Assembly: GCF_019042245.1 (NCBI RefSeq)
Contig: NZ_JAHQCX010000007.1
Coordinates: 1 to 64,000 of the forward strand
Length of the DNA stretch: 64,000 bases
Direction: 5' to 3'
From: Diplocloster modestus
Lineage (GTDB): Bacteria; Bacillota; Clostridia; Lachnospirales; Lachnospiraceae
Shown here: one piece after another, positions 45,801 through 52,339 of the stretch
Position numbering within the stretch: position 1 is the stretch's first letter
Layout of the letters: each line of letters begins with the position of its first letter
Program-made: the position numbers and the translations under genes
Notes under the pieces: model-generated
The model's database searches: none
What the model was told of the DNA's origin: nothing
The model's input: the letters and a program-made list of their open reading frames with translations, nothing else

Positions 45801-46017
45801 CCACCTGATATGCCTGATTATCCGCTTTGTTGATAATGGCTCCATCATTCATGGAATCCATATCCAGATCAACTAATGGGCCGTCATTCAGACTGGCTGG
45901 GGCGATTCCTCCCGGATCAGCCGGTGATTCTTCTGCTGCCGCCGACATGGACATACCGCTGCATGATATACAGACAGCCAGCAGAACTGCTAACAACTTT
46001 CTACACTTCTTCAACAC
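39838..46017 (-). CDS. 2059-aa secreted multidomain glycoside hydrolase
   Basis: A surface enzyme of 2059 residues. In order: signal peptide (1-28, AAA-E end); LamG jellyroll 1 (about 45-252); LamG 2 (267-490); SbsA-type Ig domain (495-600, PPEVSAVNPKEGS); a catalytic region (about 610-1360) consisting of a beta-rich N-part then a TIM-barrel-like part with YHLISSNPDTVRWGIDQA, DCLEVDGPFPG and PDWNFLAG; fibronectin III (1374-1460); second Ig-like domain (1466-1560); LamG 3 (1566-1780); three FIVAR modules (1789-2000); a TM helix and RRRR tail (2027-2059) without LPxTG. The catalytic part recalls clan-D alpha-galactosidase-like enzymes, but I cannot assign a GH family. Start is a GTG behind GAGGAGGG; a TGC-TATAAT extended -10 lies at 46045-46050. 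Confidence 0.85.
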   Translation of the reverse strand: MLKKCRKLLAVLLAVCISCSGMSMSAAAEESPADPGGIAPASLNDGPLVDLDMDSMNDGAIINKADNQAYQVEGNPAVLEEGKEGHGQALRLDGSTNYINLGQDYQFTTGQLTVAAWVNIDSSPNGLSRITGRARTAVPDEKELGLRIRNNGKLEAECPGYTETGAGTVALGSWQHVAVTNDGTAQTLYINGEAAAVTQTPGPVDEWDLGLLVGTCWNEQGDGPFQPHMFKGLMDDLKLYNRSLSADEIKDLADVSGTGEGGGGDVTLPDPLYKFAMDEIIDGSGENSGKKVIINDMDNAEYPIYGTCEVDDFGIFDKSIRFDGQTAYADVGNPAVTTEYTFSAWAFLEKGAANNLNKIFGRDRTTVGEHSFYIAIRGDSGREGTIDCSLDGAGVGAPAGTFTFGDWTNITVTGNKQKTCLYINGQLISTGGGATTDLSTNPVNMLIGCGYNADGTGIFNGHAFKGRLDDVRIYDKALTQEQVEEATVGIKDKLPPEVSAVNPKEGSLISPEGRIQISYNMGLSTGTEPVQIYDGEGNPVAAESALEEQDDTVDGMETLVVKSTEKLVPGGSYTYKILAGAVVNEKGIANLAAEYTYSVAQDLEGGASESGMEYWAAGKVSTPSDIQEQDGKVTISNGLVKRVFDINQNFLTVDYQNLYTGISMLDKGNLQADIRMALNDQYVDKDTASDTLFDVGGTDETIPTFQYENYQIEDSTKEPFHWEFDERISPPSMKNTPWPAKGKALVVNFTAPDTADAKFAGVKVQVRYEIYDGLPAMSKVVNVTNTGENDVVVHRMSTEVLPAPRSLQDALYMDSNMNMGNDNHDRNNGQYIFKQWEDVDDANGLIISSYAVDAENNSAKMGKYDFENFGPNYRLKNGETFESHQLYELFHSSSYFEWQTLEVKKMYRVLFPQTLDAPLIYHLISSNPDTVRWGIDQAANAGFNMVLMSFGSGANVEDISQGNIDKFKALTEYAHSKNILLGAYVMQAARGDQSESNEDGTWGTMRCMNGPEAHNTLENTLKFIDATDFDCLEVDGPFPGAICTHSDHSGHEGAEDSVVKQWEYAIRDFYRELRARNVYINSPDWNFLAGANMAVMGYAEPGFNVPHAAQLIYGRQMSYYGTFEKTPAMGWTLVPLSPYGGGGDSSFWPYNERIESYDFMVGMNMMSGVIGSYRGGNGLYQEDDGKFSPSENVIETWGRFYNKYRDILGADIIHIAPPVPVDIESMNTTAIDGFVHASPEYEQKGLAAFFNQTGGTVTQKVKIPLYFTGLTDRTSAPAPMEGSHYRLTPPTRTSGPIGHMGANYQDKTPSVPEIPEVNAVPTDKKAFVCIGDMNGKEYTIDSNGDIEIELTMEPSTYTWLTIYDPEQVPSDVADVSIPAPKNLAISAISSSEVTLTWDAVQMDGMNVKEYHIYRNGEYIGKTFTNQYTDKTLESEKDYDFEVAAVHNTVNGEKSAVKVSTVPDTAGPVIQNSIPVSSTQVQVEFNESVTRETANDGNNYTITSAAGRTNASANTVAKAELLNDNRTVMLTLANPLEPFVETVITIKNVKDLSGNVITPAQTKVTYGPLREFKFEEESGKTAVDSIYGVNGAIAGDTVERKPGVSGNGLCFDGRNNYVDVGEIVKDLNKYSISGWFKPEDTNRIQSLVSQMRDTYDGWRYNLTVEKGELKFAANNGDGSYPGHDSETEIVVELASGDKKVTANQWNHFAVVRDGDKFVLYLNGEPVAFDTKAGVDQSQSPYMMWIGGCRNNAGGEAMNSFKGMMDEILFYSTSISDQKVKELYEKNKPAEFDKSALTDLIAQAKAIQKGNHTDDTYNALQAAIRQAEEAVDRITTADELNVEVGRLQAAIDALTEKEEPAVVDKSKLQKLYDDNKDKKQGSYTGESWNLFRDKLEKALLVLNDKKATQKSVDDAHKALSEAIDKLQIAQTAVDKTLLKALYDQHKDKKQGNYTEESWNQFVTARDAALAVLNKTEATRQEVDAAKATLETAIRGLKDKTSNPSDDSNGSGGGGQSSDDSASTAKGASTGDSANTFVWILLVLLAIGAVSAQILYRRRRKC

Positions 46018-46044
46018 AAATGCCCTCCTCTTTTTATTTTCTCC

Positions 46045-46053
46045 ATTATAGCA
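46045..46053 (-). promoter_or_regulatory. extended -10 promoter of the hydrolase gene
   Basis: TGCTATAAT on the minus strand about 30 bases before the GTG start, a consensus -10 with the TGn extension; the -35 region is poor. Confidence 0.55.
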
Positions 46054-46194
46054 AGTACATCCTCTAAAATATTTAGACTAATTTTTCACATTTTGTGGAT
46101 AATTTTTACAGGGCAGAGGGGGAAGCTTGAGAATATTAGAAATTTTGTACAGCAACAGCTCAAAAATGGTTATTGAAGCAATAAAAGCACCAAA

Positions 46195-46236
46195 AAAGCA
46201 GCAACGCCGAATATTCTTCAGCGCCGCTGCTTTTCA
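46195..46236 (-). terminator. terminator of the cotJC remnant
   Basis: AAAAGCAGC... and GCTGCTTTT arms with a T-run on the minus strand, directly after the cotJC stop codon at 46244. Confidence 0.75.
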
Positions 46237-46243
46237 TCTCTTA

Positions 46244-46456
46244 TTATTTGCAGCAATTCATATTGTCAAATGCTGGGTTAACCGCATAGAAATTCTTGGA
46301 GTCCAGATGCTCCTGCACGATTCTCAGGGATTCACCGAATCTCTGGAAATGTACAATTTCCCGCTCTCTCAGGAAGCGGATGGGTTCCACAATTTCCGGA
46401 TCTTTGATCAGGCGAAGAATGTTATCATAGGTGGTTCGGGCTTTCTGCTCTGGCAC
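46244..46456 (-). pseudogene. cotJC: 3' remnant of spore coat gene cotJC cut by the ICE
   Basis: The last about 70 codons of a manganese-catalase-family spore coat protein: EQKARTTYDNILRL, IRFLREREIVHFQRFGESL, and the end KNFYAVNPAFDN. Full CotJC has about 190-220 residues, so roughly two thirds of the N-terminal part, including most metal ligands, is absent. Homology stops at EQKAR; the preceding codons give no CotJC-like sequence and the Tn916-type element begins there. The 5' part is presumably beyond the far end of the element. The native terminator remains. Confidence 0.85.
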
Positions 46457-46528
46457 GACCTTGTAAGTACAACATATACAAAAATATAGAGGGTAAAGCA
46501 GATATTCCGCCTTTCCAGTGTATCAATT

Positions 46529-46557
46529 CAGACGTTCAGAAATGAGCGTCTATTTTT
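46529..46557 (+). terminator. hairpin with T-run ahead of the transfer operon
   Basis: AGACGTTCA and TGAGCGTCT pair around GAAA, followed by ATTTTTTT. It lies between the left end and the first transfer gene and may be an attenuator or a block to readthrough from the chromosome. Confidence 0.7.
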
Positions 46558-46687
46558 TTACCCTAAAACCAGAAAGGACGTGATACCACGAAGAAATCAC
46601 CACCGCCGGAGCGTTCCCCTCCGCTTCCAGACCAGAACCCAAAAACAACTATCAAACACAACATTCAGAAAGGACAGGTACATCTAT

Positions 46688-47002
46688 ATGGAATTAAAAT
46701 TCGTTATCCCCAACATGGAAAAAACATTCGGCAACTTGGAGTTTGCCGGAGAAGACAAAACAGAACAGAGAAGAATCAACGGACGCATGGCGGTACTCTC
46801 TCGCAGCTTCAACCTTTATTCAGACGTACAGAGGGCGGATGATATTGTGGTTATCCTCCCTGCCGAAGCCGGAGAGAAACATTTTGACTTTGAAGAACGT
46901 GTAAAGCTCGTCAATCCCCGTATCACCGCAGAGGGCTATAAAATCGGCACAAGGGGCTTTACCAACTACATTTTGCACGCTGACGATATGGTAAAAGCAT
47001 AA
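46688..47002 (+). CDS. DUF961 (YdcP-like) ICE protein 1
   Basis: A 104-residue DUF961 protein (Tn916 Orf23/Orf22, ICEBs1 YdcP group) with MELKFVIPNMEKTFGNLEFAG, RMAVLSRSFNLYSDVQRADDIVVILP and GTRGFTNYILHADDMV. These proteins open the transfer operon and include helper factors for single-strand plasmid-like replication of the element; role here is inferred. The ATG at 46688 is chosen on homology; the frame is open upstream to 46580. Confidence 0.88.
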   Translation: MELKFVIPNMEKTFGNLEFAGEDKTEQRRINGRMAVLSRSFNLYSDVQRADDIVVILPAEAGEKHFDFEERVKLVNPRITAEGYKIGTRGFTNYILHADDMVKA

Positions 47003-47023
47003 GGAAAAGGAGGACATCAGACT

Positions 47024-47401
47024 ATGAGATTAGCAAACGGAATCGTGATTGACAAGGAAGCAACATTCGGGGCATTGAAATATTCTGCCCTCCGCCGTGA
47101 GGTTCACCTCCAGAATGAAGACGGCTCGGTATCAGAAGAAATCAAGGAGCGTACCTATGACTTAAAATCCAGAGGACAGGGGCGTATGATTCAGGTTTCT
47201 ATCCCTGCCAGCGTGCCATTAAAGGAGTTCGATTACAACGCAGAGGTGGAACTTATCAATCCAGTGGCAGATACCGTGGCAACGGCTACCTTTCAGGGAG
47301 CAGAGGTGGACTGGTACATCAAGGCTGATGATATTGTTCTGAAAAAAGGTGCTGCCATGAATCCGCAATCACCAAAGAAAGAACCGCCAACAGAAAAATA
47401 A
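47024..47401 (+). CDS. DUF961 (YdcP-like) ICE protein 2
   Basis: A 125-residue second DUF961 protein, diverged from the one before (SALRREVHLQNEDGSVSEEI, YDLKSRGQGRMIQVSIPASV, EVDWYIKADDIVL). It corresponds to the paired small proteins at the head of Tn916-like transfer operons. It has a good AAAAGGAGG site and follows the first by 21 bases. A basic Pro/Lys tail ends it. Confidence 0.88.
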   Translation: MRLANGIVIDKEATFGALKYSALRREVHLQNEDGSVSEEIKERTYDLKSRGQGRMIQVSIPASVPLKEFDYNAEVELINPVADTVATATFQGAEVDWYIKADDIVLKKGAAMNPQSPKKEPPTEK

Positions 47402-47403
47402 GT

Positions 47404-47649
47404 ATGGACGCAATTACTGGATATGAAGAATACGAACAGGACTTCCGGCTGGTTTCTCTGCCGGAATACTGCTGGATGGCAGGTCAGCTTCTTATCGAAG
47501 CCCTAGAAGATTATCAGCCGCCGGAAAATCTGGCAGTTTATATGCCGGAATGTCTGTGCAGGGAGTTGTCCGGCTATACTTTTTTATTTCAAGCCCATAT
47601 GGAAGACAACAAGAAAGGATATTCGCTGCTTTATATGGGCTATTTTTAA
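47404..47649 (+). CDS. small ICE hypothetical protein
   Basis: An 81-residue acidic frame starting MDAITGYEEYEQDFRLVSLP, two bases after the previous stop and ending just before the FtsK gene. There is no clear ribosome site, so translation would depend on coupling. Composition looks coding and packing is tight, but I recognise no family. It may be a minor accessory protein of the element. Confidence 0.5.
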   Translation: MDAITGYEEYEQDFRLVSLPEYCWMAGQLLIEALEDYQPPENLAVYMPECLCRELSGYTFLFQAHMEDNKKGYSLLYMGYF

Positions 47650-47672
47650 TCACGGAAAGGAGGATTGTTCCC

Positions 47673-49070
47673 ATGAAACAGCTTTTCCCCCGTGGAAAAC
47701 GTATCCGCCCCACGGATAAAGACCTTGTGTTCCATACTGCCCTTGCCGCCCTGTTCCCTGTCTTCCTGCTGGTTGTCCTGCTGTTTCATATCCGGCAGAT
47801 TGCCGGAACCAACTGGCAGGAAGTGTCCCTTTCCCAGATAGCACAGGACATAAATATCCCTTACCTGTTATTCAGCATGGGCGTGGCAGGGCTGGTGTGT
47901 CTTACAGCAGTTCTTCTGTTCTGGCGATACCGCAGGGACGAAGTAAAGCAGCTCATCCACCGCCAAAAGCTGGCAAGGATGGTGTTGGAAAACAAGTGGT
48001 ATGAATCGGAGCAGAGAAAGGAAGACGCTTTTTTCAAGGACTTGTCTTCCAGCCGTTCCAAAGAAACCATCACTTATTTTCCCAAAATCTACTACCGGAT
48101 GAAACAGGGCTTGCTCCATATCCGTGTGGAAATCACCTTGGGGAAATATCAGGAGCAGCTCTTACACTTGGAGAAAAAGCTGGAAAGCGGCTTGTACTGT
48201 GAGCTGACGGATAAGGAATTAAAGGATTCCTATGTGGAGTACACCCTGCTTTATGATACCATTGCCAACCGTATTTCCATTGAGGATGTACAGGCAAAGG
48301 ACGGCAGGCTCCGGCTTATGGAAAATGTCTGGTGGGAGTATGACAAGCTCCCCCATATGCTCATTGCCGGAGGAACCGGCGGCGGAAAGACCTACTTTAT
48401 CCTGACCCTCATTGAAGCCCTGCTCCGCACCAACGCCGTCCTGTTCGTATTAGACCCGAAGAACGCCGACCTTGCAGATTTACAGGCGGTTATGCCGGAT
48501 GTGTACTACAAAAAGGAAGATATGCTCGCCTGCATTGACCGTTTCTATGAAGAAATGATGAAACGCAGCGAAGACATGAAGCTCATGGAGAATTACCGGA
48601 CAGGGGAAAACTACGCTTACTTGGGGCTTCCGGCAAATTTCCTTATCTTTGATGAATATGTGGCATTTATGGAAATGCTCGGCACAAAAGAAAATGCCGC
48701 TGTCCTCAACAAATTAAAACAAATCGTTATGCTTGGGCGGCAGGCTGGCTTCTTCCTGATTCTCGCCTGCCAGCGTCCGGACGCAAAGTATCTGGGGGAC
48801 GGAATCCGTGACCAGTTCAATTTCCGTGTGGCTCTGGGGCGGATGTCGGAAATGGGCTATGGAATGATGTTCGGGGAAACCACAAAGGATTTCTTCCTAA
48901 AGCAGATAAAAGGGCGTGGCTATGTGGATGTGGGAACCAGTGTTATCTCAGAGTTTTACACGCCCCTTGTGCCAAAAGGACACGATTTCCTCAAAGAAAT
49001 AAAAAAGCTCATAGACAGCAGGCAGGGAGTGCAGGCGGCGTGCGAAGCGAAAGCCGCAGAAACGGACTGA
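47673..49070 (+). CDS. FtsK/SpoIIIE-type conjugative coupling ATPase
   Basis: A 465-residue DNA-translocase-type coupling protein, equivalent to Tn916 Orf21 and ICEBs1 ConQ. Two N-terminal membrane segments (about 22-42 and 62-84), Walker A GGTGGGKT near 233-240, VLFVLDPKNADLADL, Walker B FLIFDEYVAFME and RQAGFFLILACQRPDAKYL. It brings the relaxase-DNA complex to the mating channel. The ATG at 47673 has AAAGGAGG eight bases before it; an earlier in-frame start is rejected. The next feature is oriT, as in Tn916. Confidence 0.93.
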   Translation: MKQLFPRGKRIRPTDKDLVFHTALAALFPVFLLVVLLFHIRQIAGTNWQEVSLSQIAQDINIPYLLFSMGVAGLVCLTAVLLFWRYRRDEVKQLIHRQKLARMVLENKWYESEQRKEDAFFKDLSSSRSKETITYFPKIYYRMKQGLLHIRVEITLGKYQEQLLHLEKKLESGLYCELTDKELKDSYVEYTLLYDTIANRISIEDVQAKDGRLRLMENVWWEYDKLPHMLIAGGTGGGKTYFILTLIEALLRTNAVLFVLDPKNADLADLQAVMPDVYYKKEDMLACIDRFYEEMMKRSEDMKLMENYRTGENYAYLGLPANFLIFDEYVAFMEMLGTKENAAVLNKLKQIVMLGRQAGFFLILACQRPDAKYLGDGIRDQFNFRVALGRMSEMGYGMMFGETTKDFFLKQIKGRGYVDVGTSVISEFYTPLVPKGHDFLKEIKKLIDSRQGVQAACEAKAAETD

Positions 49071-49084
49071 CCTGCTGTGGCTGG

Positions 49085-49240
49085 TGTGCCGCAAGGCACG
49101 CCAGCATGAACCCCTCGTATCTAACAGAGGGGTACAAATCGACAGGCAATAACCAAACAACAGGGCAGAATCCCACGGTACACAAGGGATTTTCCCATAT
49201 CCGGCGTATGTCAACAAGGCTCTGAAAGTTGACATACGCT
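49085..49240 (+). other. origin of transfer (oriT) region
   Basis: Between the coupling ATPase and the relaxase, the place of oriT in Tn916. The core CCCCTCGTATCTAACAGAGG at 49111-49130 (hairpin arms CCCCTC/GAGGGG) has the CTAACA loop context of Tn916/ICEBs1 nick sites. A second hairpin, GCGTATGTCAAC / GTTGACATACGC (49204-49239), ends in a T-run and probably terminates or protects the region. A further GGTGTGCC/GGCACGCC stem is at 49083-49102. Confidence 0.75.
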
Positions 49241-49263
49241 TTTTTAGACAGGAGGGATTTTCA

Positions 49264-50445
49264 CTGAATGAAGAAACATGGGTACGGAACATCAAAGAGA
49301 AACGGGAAAGTTACGGTATCTCACAACAGAAACTTGCCCTAGCTGCCGGAATCACCCGTCCGTACCTGAGCGATATTGAAACGGGCAAGGCTCACCCATC
49401 CGAAGCATTACAGGAAGCCATCACGGAAGCTCTGGAACGCTTTAACCCAGACGCTCCCCTTGAAATGCTCTTTGACTATGTGCGGATTCGCTTTCCCACT
49501 ACAGATGTGAAGCATATCGTGGAAGACGTGCTGCGGCTAAAGCTGCCTTACTTTATCCATGAAGACTACGGCTTCTACTCTTACACGGAGCATTACTATC
49601 TTGGGGATATTTTCGTTTTGGTATCGCCGGAACTGGAAAAAGGGGTGCTGCTGGAACTGAAAGGGCGTGGCTGCCGCCAGTTTGAAAGCTATCTGCTGGC
49701 ACAGGAACGGAGCTGGTATGAATTTTTCATGGACGTTCTCATGGAGGACGGCGTGATGAAGCGGCTTGACCTCGCTATCAATGACAAAACGGGAATCCTG
49801 AACATTCCCCATCTGACAGAGAAGTGCCGGAATGAGGAATGTATCTCGGTCTTCCGCAGCTTCAAAAGCTACCGCAGCGGCGAACTGGTACGGCGTGAGG
49901 AAAAAGAATGTATGGGGAACACCCTGTATATCGGTTCCCTCCAAAGTGAGGTGTACTTCTGCATTTACGAAAAGGACTATGAGCAGTACAAAAAGCATGA
50001 TATTCCCATTGCGGACGCAGAGGTAAAGAACCGCTTTGAAATCCGGCTGAAAAATGAGCGTGCCTTTTACGCCATCCGTGACCTGTTAGAACATGACAAT
50101 CCAGAACGGACAGCTTTTCAAATCATCAACCGCTATATCCGGTTCGTGGACAGGGACGATACGAAGCCCCGTTCTGACTGGCGTATCAATGAGGAATGGG
50201 CGTGGTTTATGGGGGAACACAGGGGAAGTCTGAAACTGACAACGAAACCGGAACCCTATTCCTTTGAACGCACCCTGCACTGGCTCTCCCATCAGGTAGC
50301 CCCCACGTTAAAGCTGGCTCTCCGTCTGGATAAGATGAACCACACCCAGATTGTCCATGACATCATCACCCATGCAAAGCTGACGGAGAAGCACGAAAAA
50401 ATCCTGAAGCAGCAAGCCGCCGCTGCAAAGGAGGTGGTGCTTTAA
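49264..50445 (+). CDS. MobT-type relaxase / replication initiator
   Basis: A relaxase of the Rep_trans (MobT) family, counterpart of Tn916 Orf20 and ICEBs1 NicK, which nicks oriT. The first ATG (49465) would drop a complete XRE-type HTH that is open in frame upstream (KEKRESYGISQQKLALAAGI, then TRPYLSDIETGKAHPSEAL). I therefore place the start at CTG 49264, eight bases after GGAGG at 49251-49255; no ATG, GTG or TTG is suitably placed. That gives 393 residues: HTH about 8-65 and replication-initiation-factor domain about 75-370 with DVLMEDGVMKRLDLAINDKT. A CTG start is rare, so confirm. Confidence 0.88.
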   Translation: MNEETWVRNIKEKRESYGISQQKLALAAGITRPYLSDIETGKAHPSEALQEAITEALERFNPDAPLEMLFDYVRIRFPTTDVKHIVEDVLRLKLPYFIHEDYGFYSYTEHYYLGDIFVLVSPELEKGVLLELKGRGCRQFESYLLAQERSWYEFFMDVLMEDGVMKRLDLAINDKTGILNIPHLTEKCRNEECISVFRSFKSYRSGELVRREEKECMGNTLYIGSLQSEVYFCIYEKDYEQYKKHDIPIADAEVKNRFEIRLKNERAFYAIRDLLEHDNPERTAFQIINRYIRFVDRDDTKPRSDWRINEEWAWFMGEHRGSLKLTTKPEPYSFERTLHWLSHQVAPTLKLALRLDKMNHTQIVHDIITHAKLTEKHEKILKQQAAAAKEVVL

Positions 50446-50496
50446 CGGTGGCAATTTTGGAACCTAAGAACTCTTACAGGAAAGAAAGGAGCTTTT

Positions 50497-50718
50497 ATGA
50501 ATTTCGGACAGAATCTTTACAACTGGTTTTTATCCAACGCCCAGTCCCTTGTGCTGCTGGCAATCGTGGTGATTGGACTGTACCTCGGATTTAAGAGGGA
50601 ATTTTCCAAACTTATCGGCTTTTTAGTAGTGTCCCTTGTAGCGGTTGGTCTGGTCTTCAATGCGGACGGTGTAAAGGACATCTTACTGGAACTGTTTAAT
50701 AAGATTATCGGTGCATAG
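50497..50718 (+). CDS. small ICE membrane protein (Tn916 Orf19 / ConC-like)
   Basis: A 73-residue protein with two hydrophobic segments (about 15-34 and 42-60) and a short amphipathic C-terminus. Position between relaxase and ArdA and the sequence NLYNWFLSNAQSLVLLAIVV match the small membrane protein of Tn916-type transfer systems, presumed part of the mating channel. AAAGGAGC lies before the ATG. Confidence 0.85.
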   Translation: MNFGQNLYNWFLSNAQSLVLLAIVVIGLYLGFKREFSKLIGFLVVSLVAVGLVFNADGVKDILLELFNKIIGA

Positions 50719-50847
50719 GAAAAAACATATTACACTTCCGTTATGGAGCAAGCTCTGATTGCTTCATGGCGGAAGTCCACTAGGGGCTTGGGGAGCGTAA
50801 CTCCCCAAACAACCTGACAGAGAAAGGACGTGATACTGATTGAGGAA

Positions 50848-51342
50848 ATGAAAATCTACATCCTGAACACCACAAGGTTTTACCATGAGGATTTTGAGGA
50901 ATATCCGGGGGCATGGTTTTCCTGCCCCGTGGATTTTGAAGAAATCAGGGAACGTCTTGGGGTTCAGAGTGAGGAAGAAATCGAAATTGAAGACTATGAG
51001 CTGCCGTTTCCATTGGAGGGCAACACAAGGCTCTGGGAAATCAACGCCCTTTGCCGGATGGTACAGGAAATGCAGGGAACGCCTCTCTATTATGAAATGG
51101 ATGTGGTACAAAAGCGGTGGTTTTCCAGCTTTACGGAATTTATCGACCACAAAGACCAGATACGCTGCTATCCGGTGCAGGACGGAGAATCCCTCGCCCA
51201 TTATCTGGTGCAGGAGATTCAGGTATTCGGAGAAATACACCCAGACTTAATGAACCATATCGACTACGCTGCCATTGGTCGGGAGCTGGAAACCAGCGAA
51301 AACTACCTGTTTACGGACAATGGTATCTTTTATTACCGCTAA
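50848..51342 (+). CDS. ArdA-like antirestriction protein (copy 1)
   Basis: About 165 residues, homologous to ArdA DNA mimics that block type I restriction enzymes. It shows the family layout MKIYILNTTRF, WFSCPVDFEEIRERLG, EIEDYELPFPLEGNTRLWEI and IDYAAIGRELE and is strongly acidic. The start is uncertain: AAAGGA lies at 50823-50828, well placed for CTG 50836 or ATT 50839 but far from ATG 50848. It is followed 16 bases later by a second, closer ArdA. Confidence 0.85.
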   Translation: MKIYILNTTRFYHEDFEEYPGAWFSCPVDFEEIRERLGVQSEEEIEIEDYELPFPLEGNTRLWEINALCRMVQEMQGTPLYYEMDVVQKRWFSSFTEFIDHKDQIRCYPVQDGESLAHYLVQEIQVFGEIHPDLMNHIDYAAIGRELETSENYLFTDNGIFYYR

Positions 51343-51358
51343 AAGGAGGTGAAGGAAC

Positions 51359-51856
51359 TTGGAAGAAATGCGGATTTACATTGCCAACTTAGGAAAATAC
51401 AATGAGGGCGAACTGGTAGGGGCATGGTTCACGCCGCCTGTGGATTTTGAGGAAGTCACGGAACGTATCGGCTTGAATGATGAATATGAGGAATATGCCA
51501 TCCATGATTATGAGCTGCCCTTTGCGATTGACGAATATACCCCCATTGAGGAAGTCAACCGCCTGTGTGAAATGGTGGAGGACTTACCGGAATATATTCA
51601 GGAGGAACTATCAGAGCTGCAATCCTACTTTGGCAGTATCGAAGAACTCTGTGAGCATGAAGACGATATTATCTGCCATTCCGGCTGTGACGATATGGCG
51701 GATGTGGCTCGCTACTATCTGGAAGAAACCGGACAGCTTGGGGAACTTCCGGCACACTTACAAAACTATATCGACTATGCCGCCTATGGGCGTGACATGG
51801 AATTGGAGGGAACCTTTGTTGTCACGAACCACGGCGTATATGAAATCTTACGGTAG
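51359..51856 (+). CDS. ardA: ArdA antirestriction protein (copy 2)
   Basis: A 165-residue ArdA close to Tn916 Orf18: RIYIANLGKYNEGELVGAWF, DFEEVTERIGLNDEYEEYAI, DYELPF, and CDDMADVARYYLEETGQLGE. The dimer mimics about 42 bp of B-form DNA and inhibits type I restriction, protecting the element on entry. Start is a TTG at 51359, eight bases after GGAGGT; an ATG three codons in is an alternative. Confidence 0.93.
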   Translation: MEEMRIYIANLGKYNEGELVGAWFTPPVDFEEVTERIGLNDEYEEYAIHDYELPFAIDEYTPIEEVNRLCEMVEDLPEYIQEELSELQSYFGSIEELCEHEDDIICHSGCDDMADVARYYLEETGQLGELPAHLQNYIDYAAYGRDMELEGTFVVTNHGVYEILR

Positions 51857-51946
51857 ACCCGTCTGTATCTCCTTTGGGAAATGCAGGCGGATTTTTTATT
51901 CAGGGGCGGCTTTGGCTGCCCCCATCTTTTAGAAAGGACGGACAAC

Positions 51947-52339
51947 ATGAAAAAAATACGAAGCTATACCAGTATCTGGTCGGTGGAAAAGGTACTCTAT
52001 TCCATCAATGATTTTAAGCTGCCATTCCCCATCACGTTCACACAGATGGCGTGGTTCGTGGTATCGGTGTTTGCAGTTATGCTCTTGGGGAACCTCCCTC
52101 CCCTTTCGTTCATTGACGGGGCATTTTTAAAATACTTCGGCGTACCCTTTGCCCTCACTTGGTTCATGTGCCAGAAGACCTTTGACGGGAAGAAGCCTTA
52201 CGGCTTCCTGAAATCCGTACTGGCATATCTGGTACGCCCGAAACTGACCTATGCAGGAAAGCCCGTGAAGCTGGAAAAGGAATATCCGGCACAGCCCATC
52301 ACGGCAGTAAGGAGTGATATTTATGGCATATCCGATTAA
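51947..52339 (+). CDS. TcpE-family conjugal transfer membrane protein
   Basis: A 130-residue TcpE/ConD-family protein (Tn916 Orf17) with two membrane segments (about 33-52 and 62-78), MKKIRSYTSIWSVEKVLYSI at the start and the C-terminal YLVRPKLTYAGKPV. It is part of the inner-membrane mating channel. ATG at 51947 follows AGAAAGGACGG. Its end overlaps the VirB4 gene by 17 bases. Confidence 0.92.
   Translation: MKKIRSYTSIWSVEKVLYSINDFKLPFPITFTQMAWFVVSVFAVMLLGNLPPLSFIDGAFLKYFGVPFALTWFMCQKTFDGKKPYGFLKSVLAYLVRPKLTYAGKPVKLEKEYPAQPITAVRSDIYGISD

Noticed and set aside
46127..46489. 120-codon plus-strand frame over the cotJC remnant
   Set aside because: Shadow of the cotJC reading frame; the minus-strand translation matches a known family.
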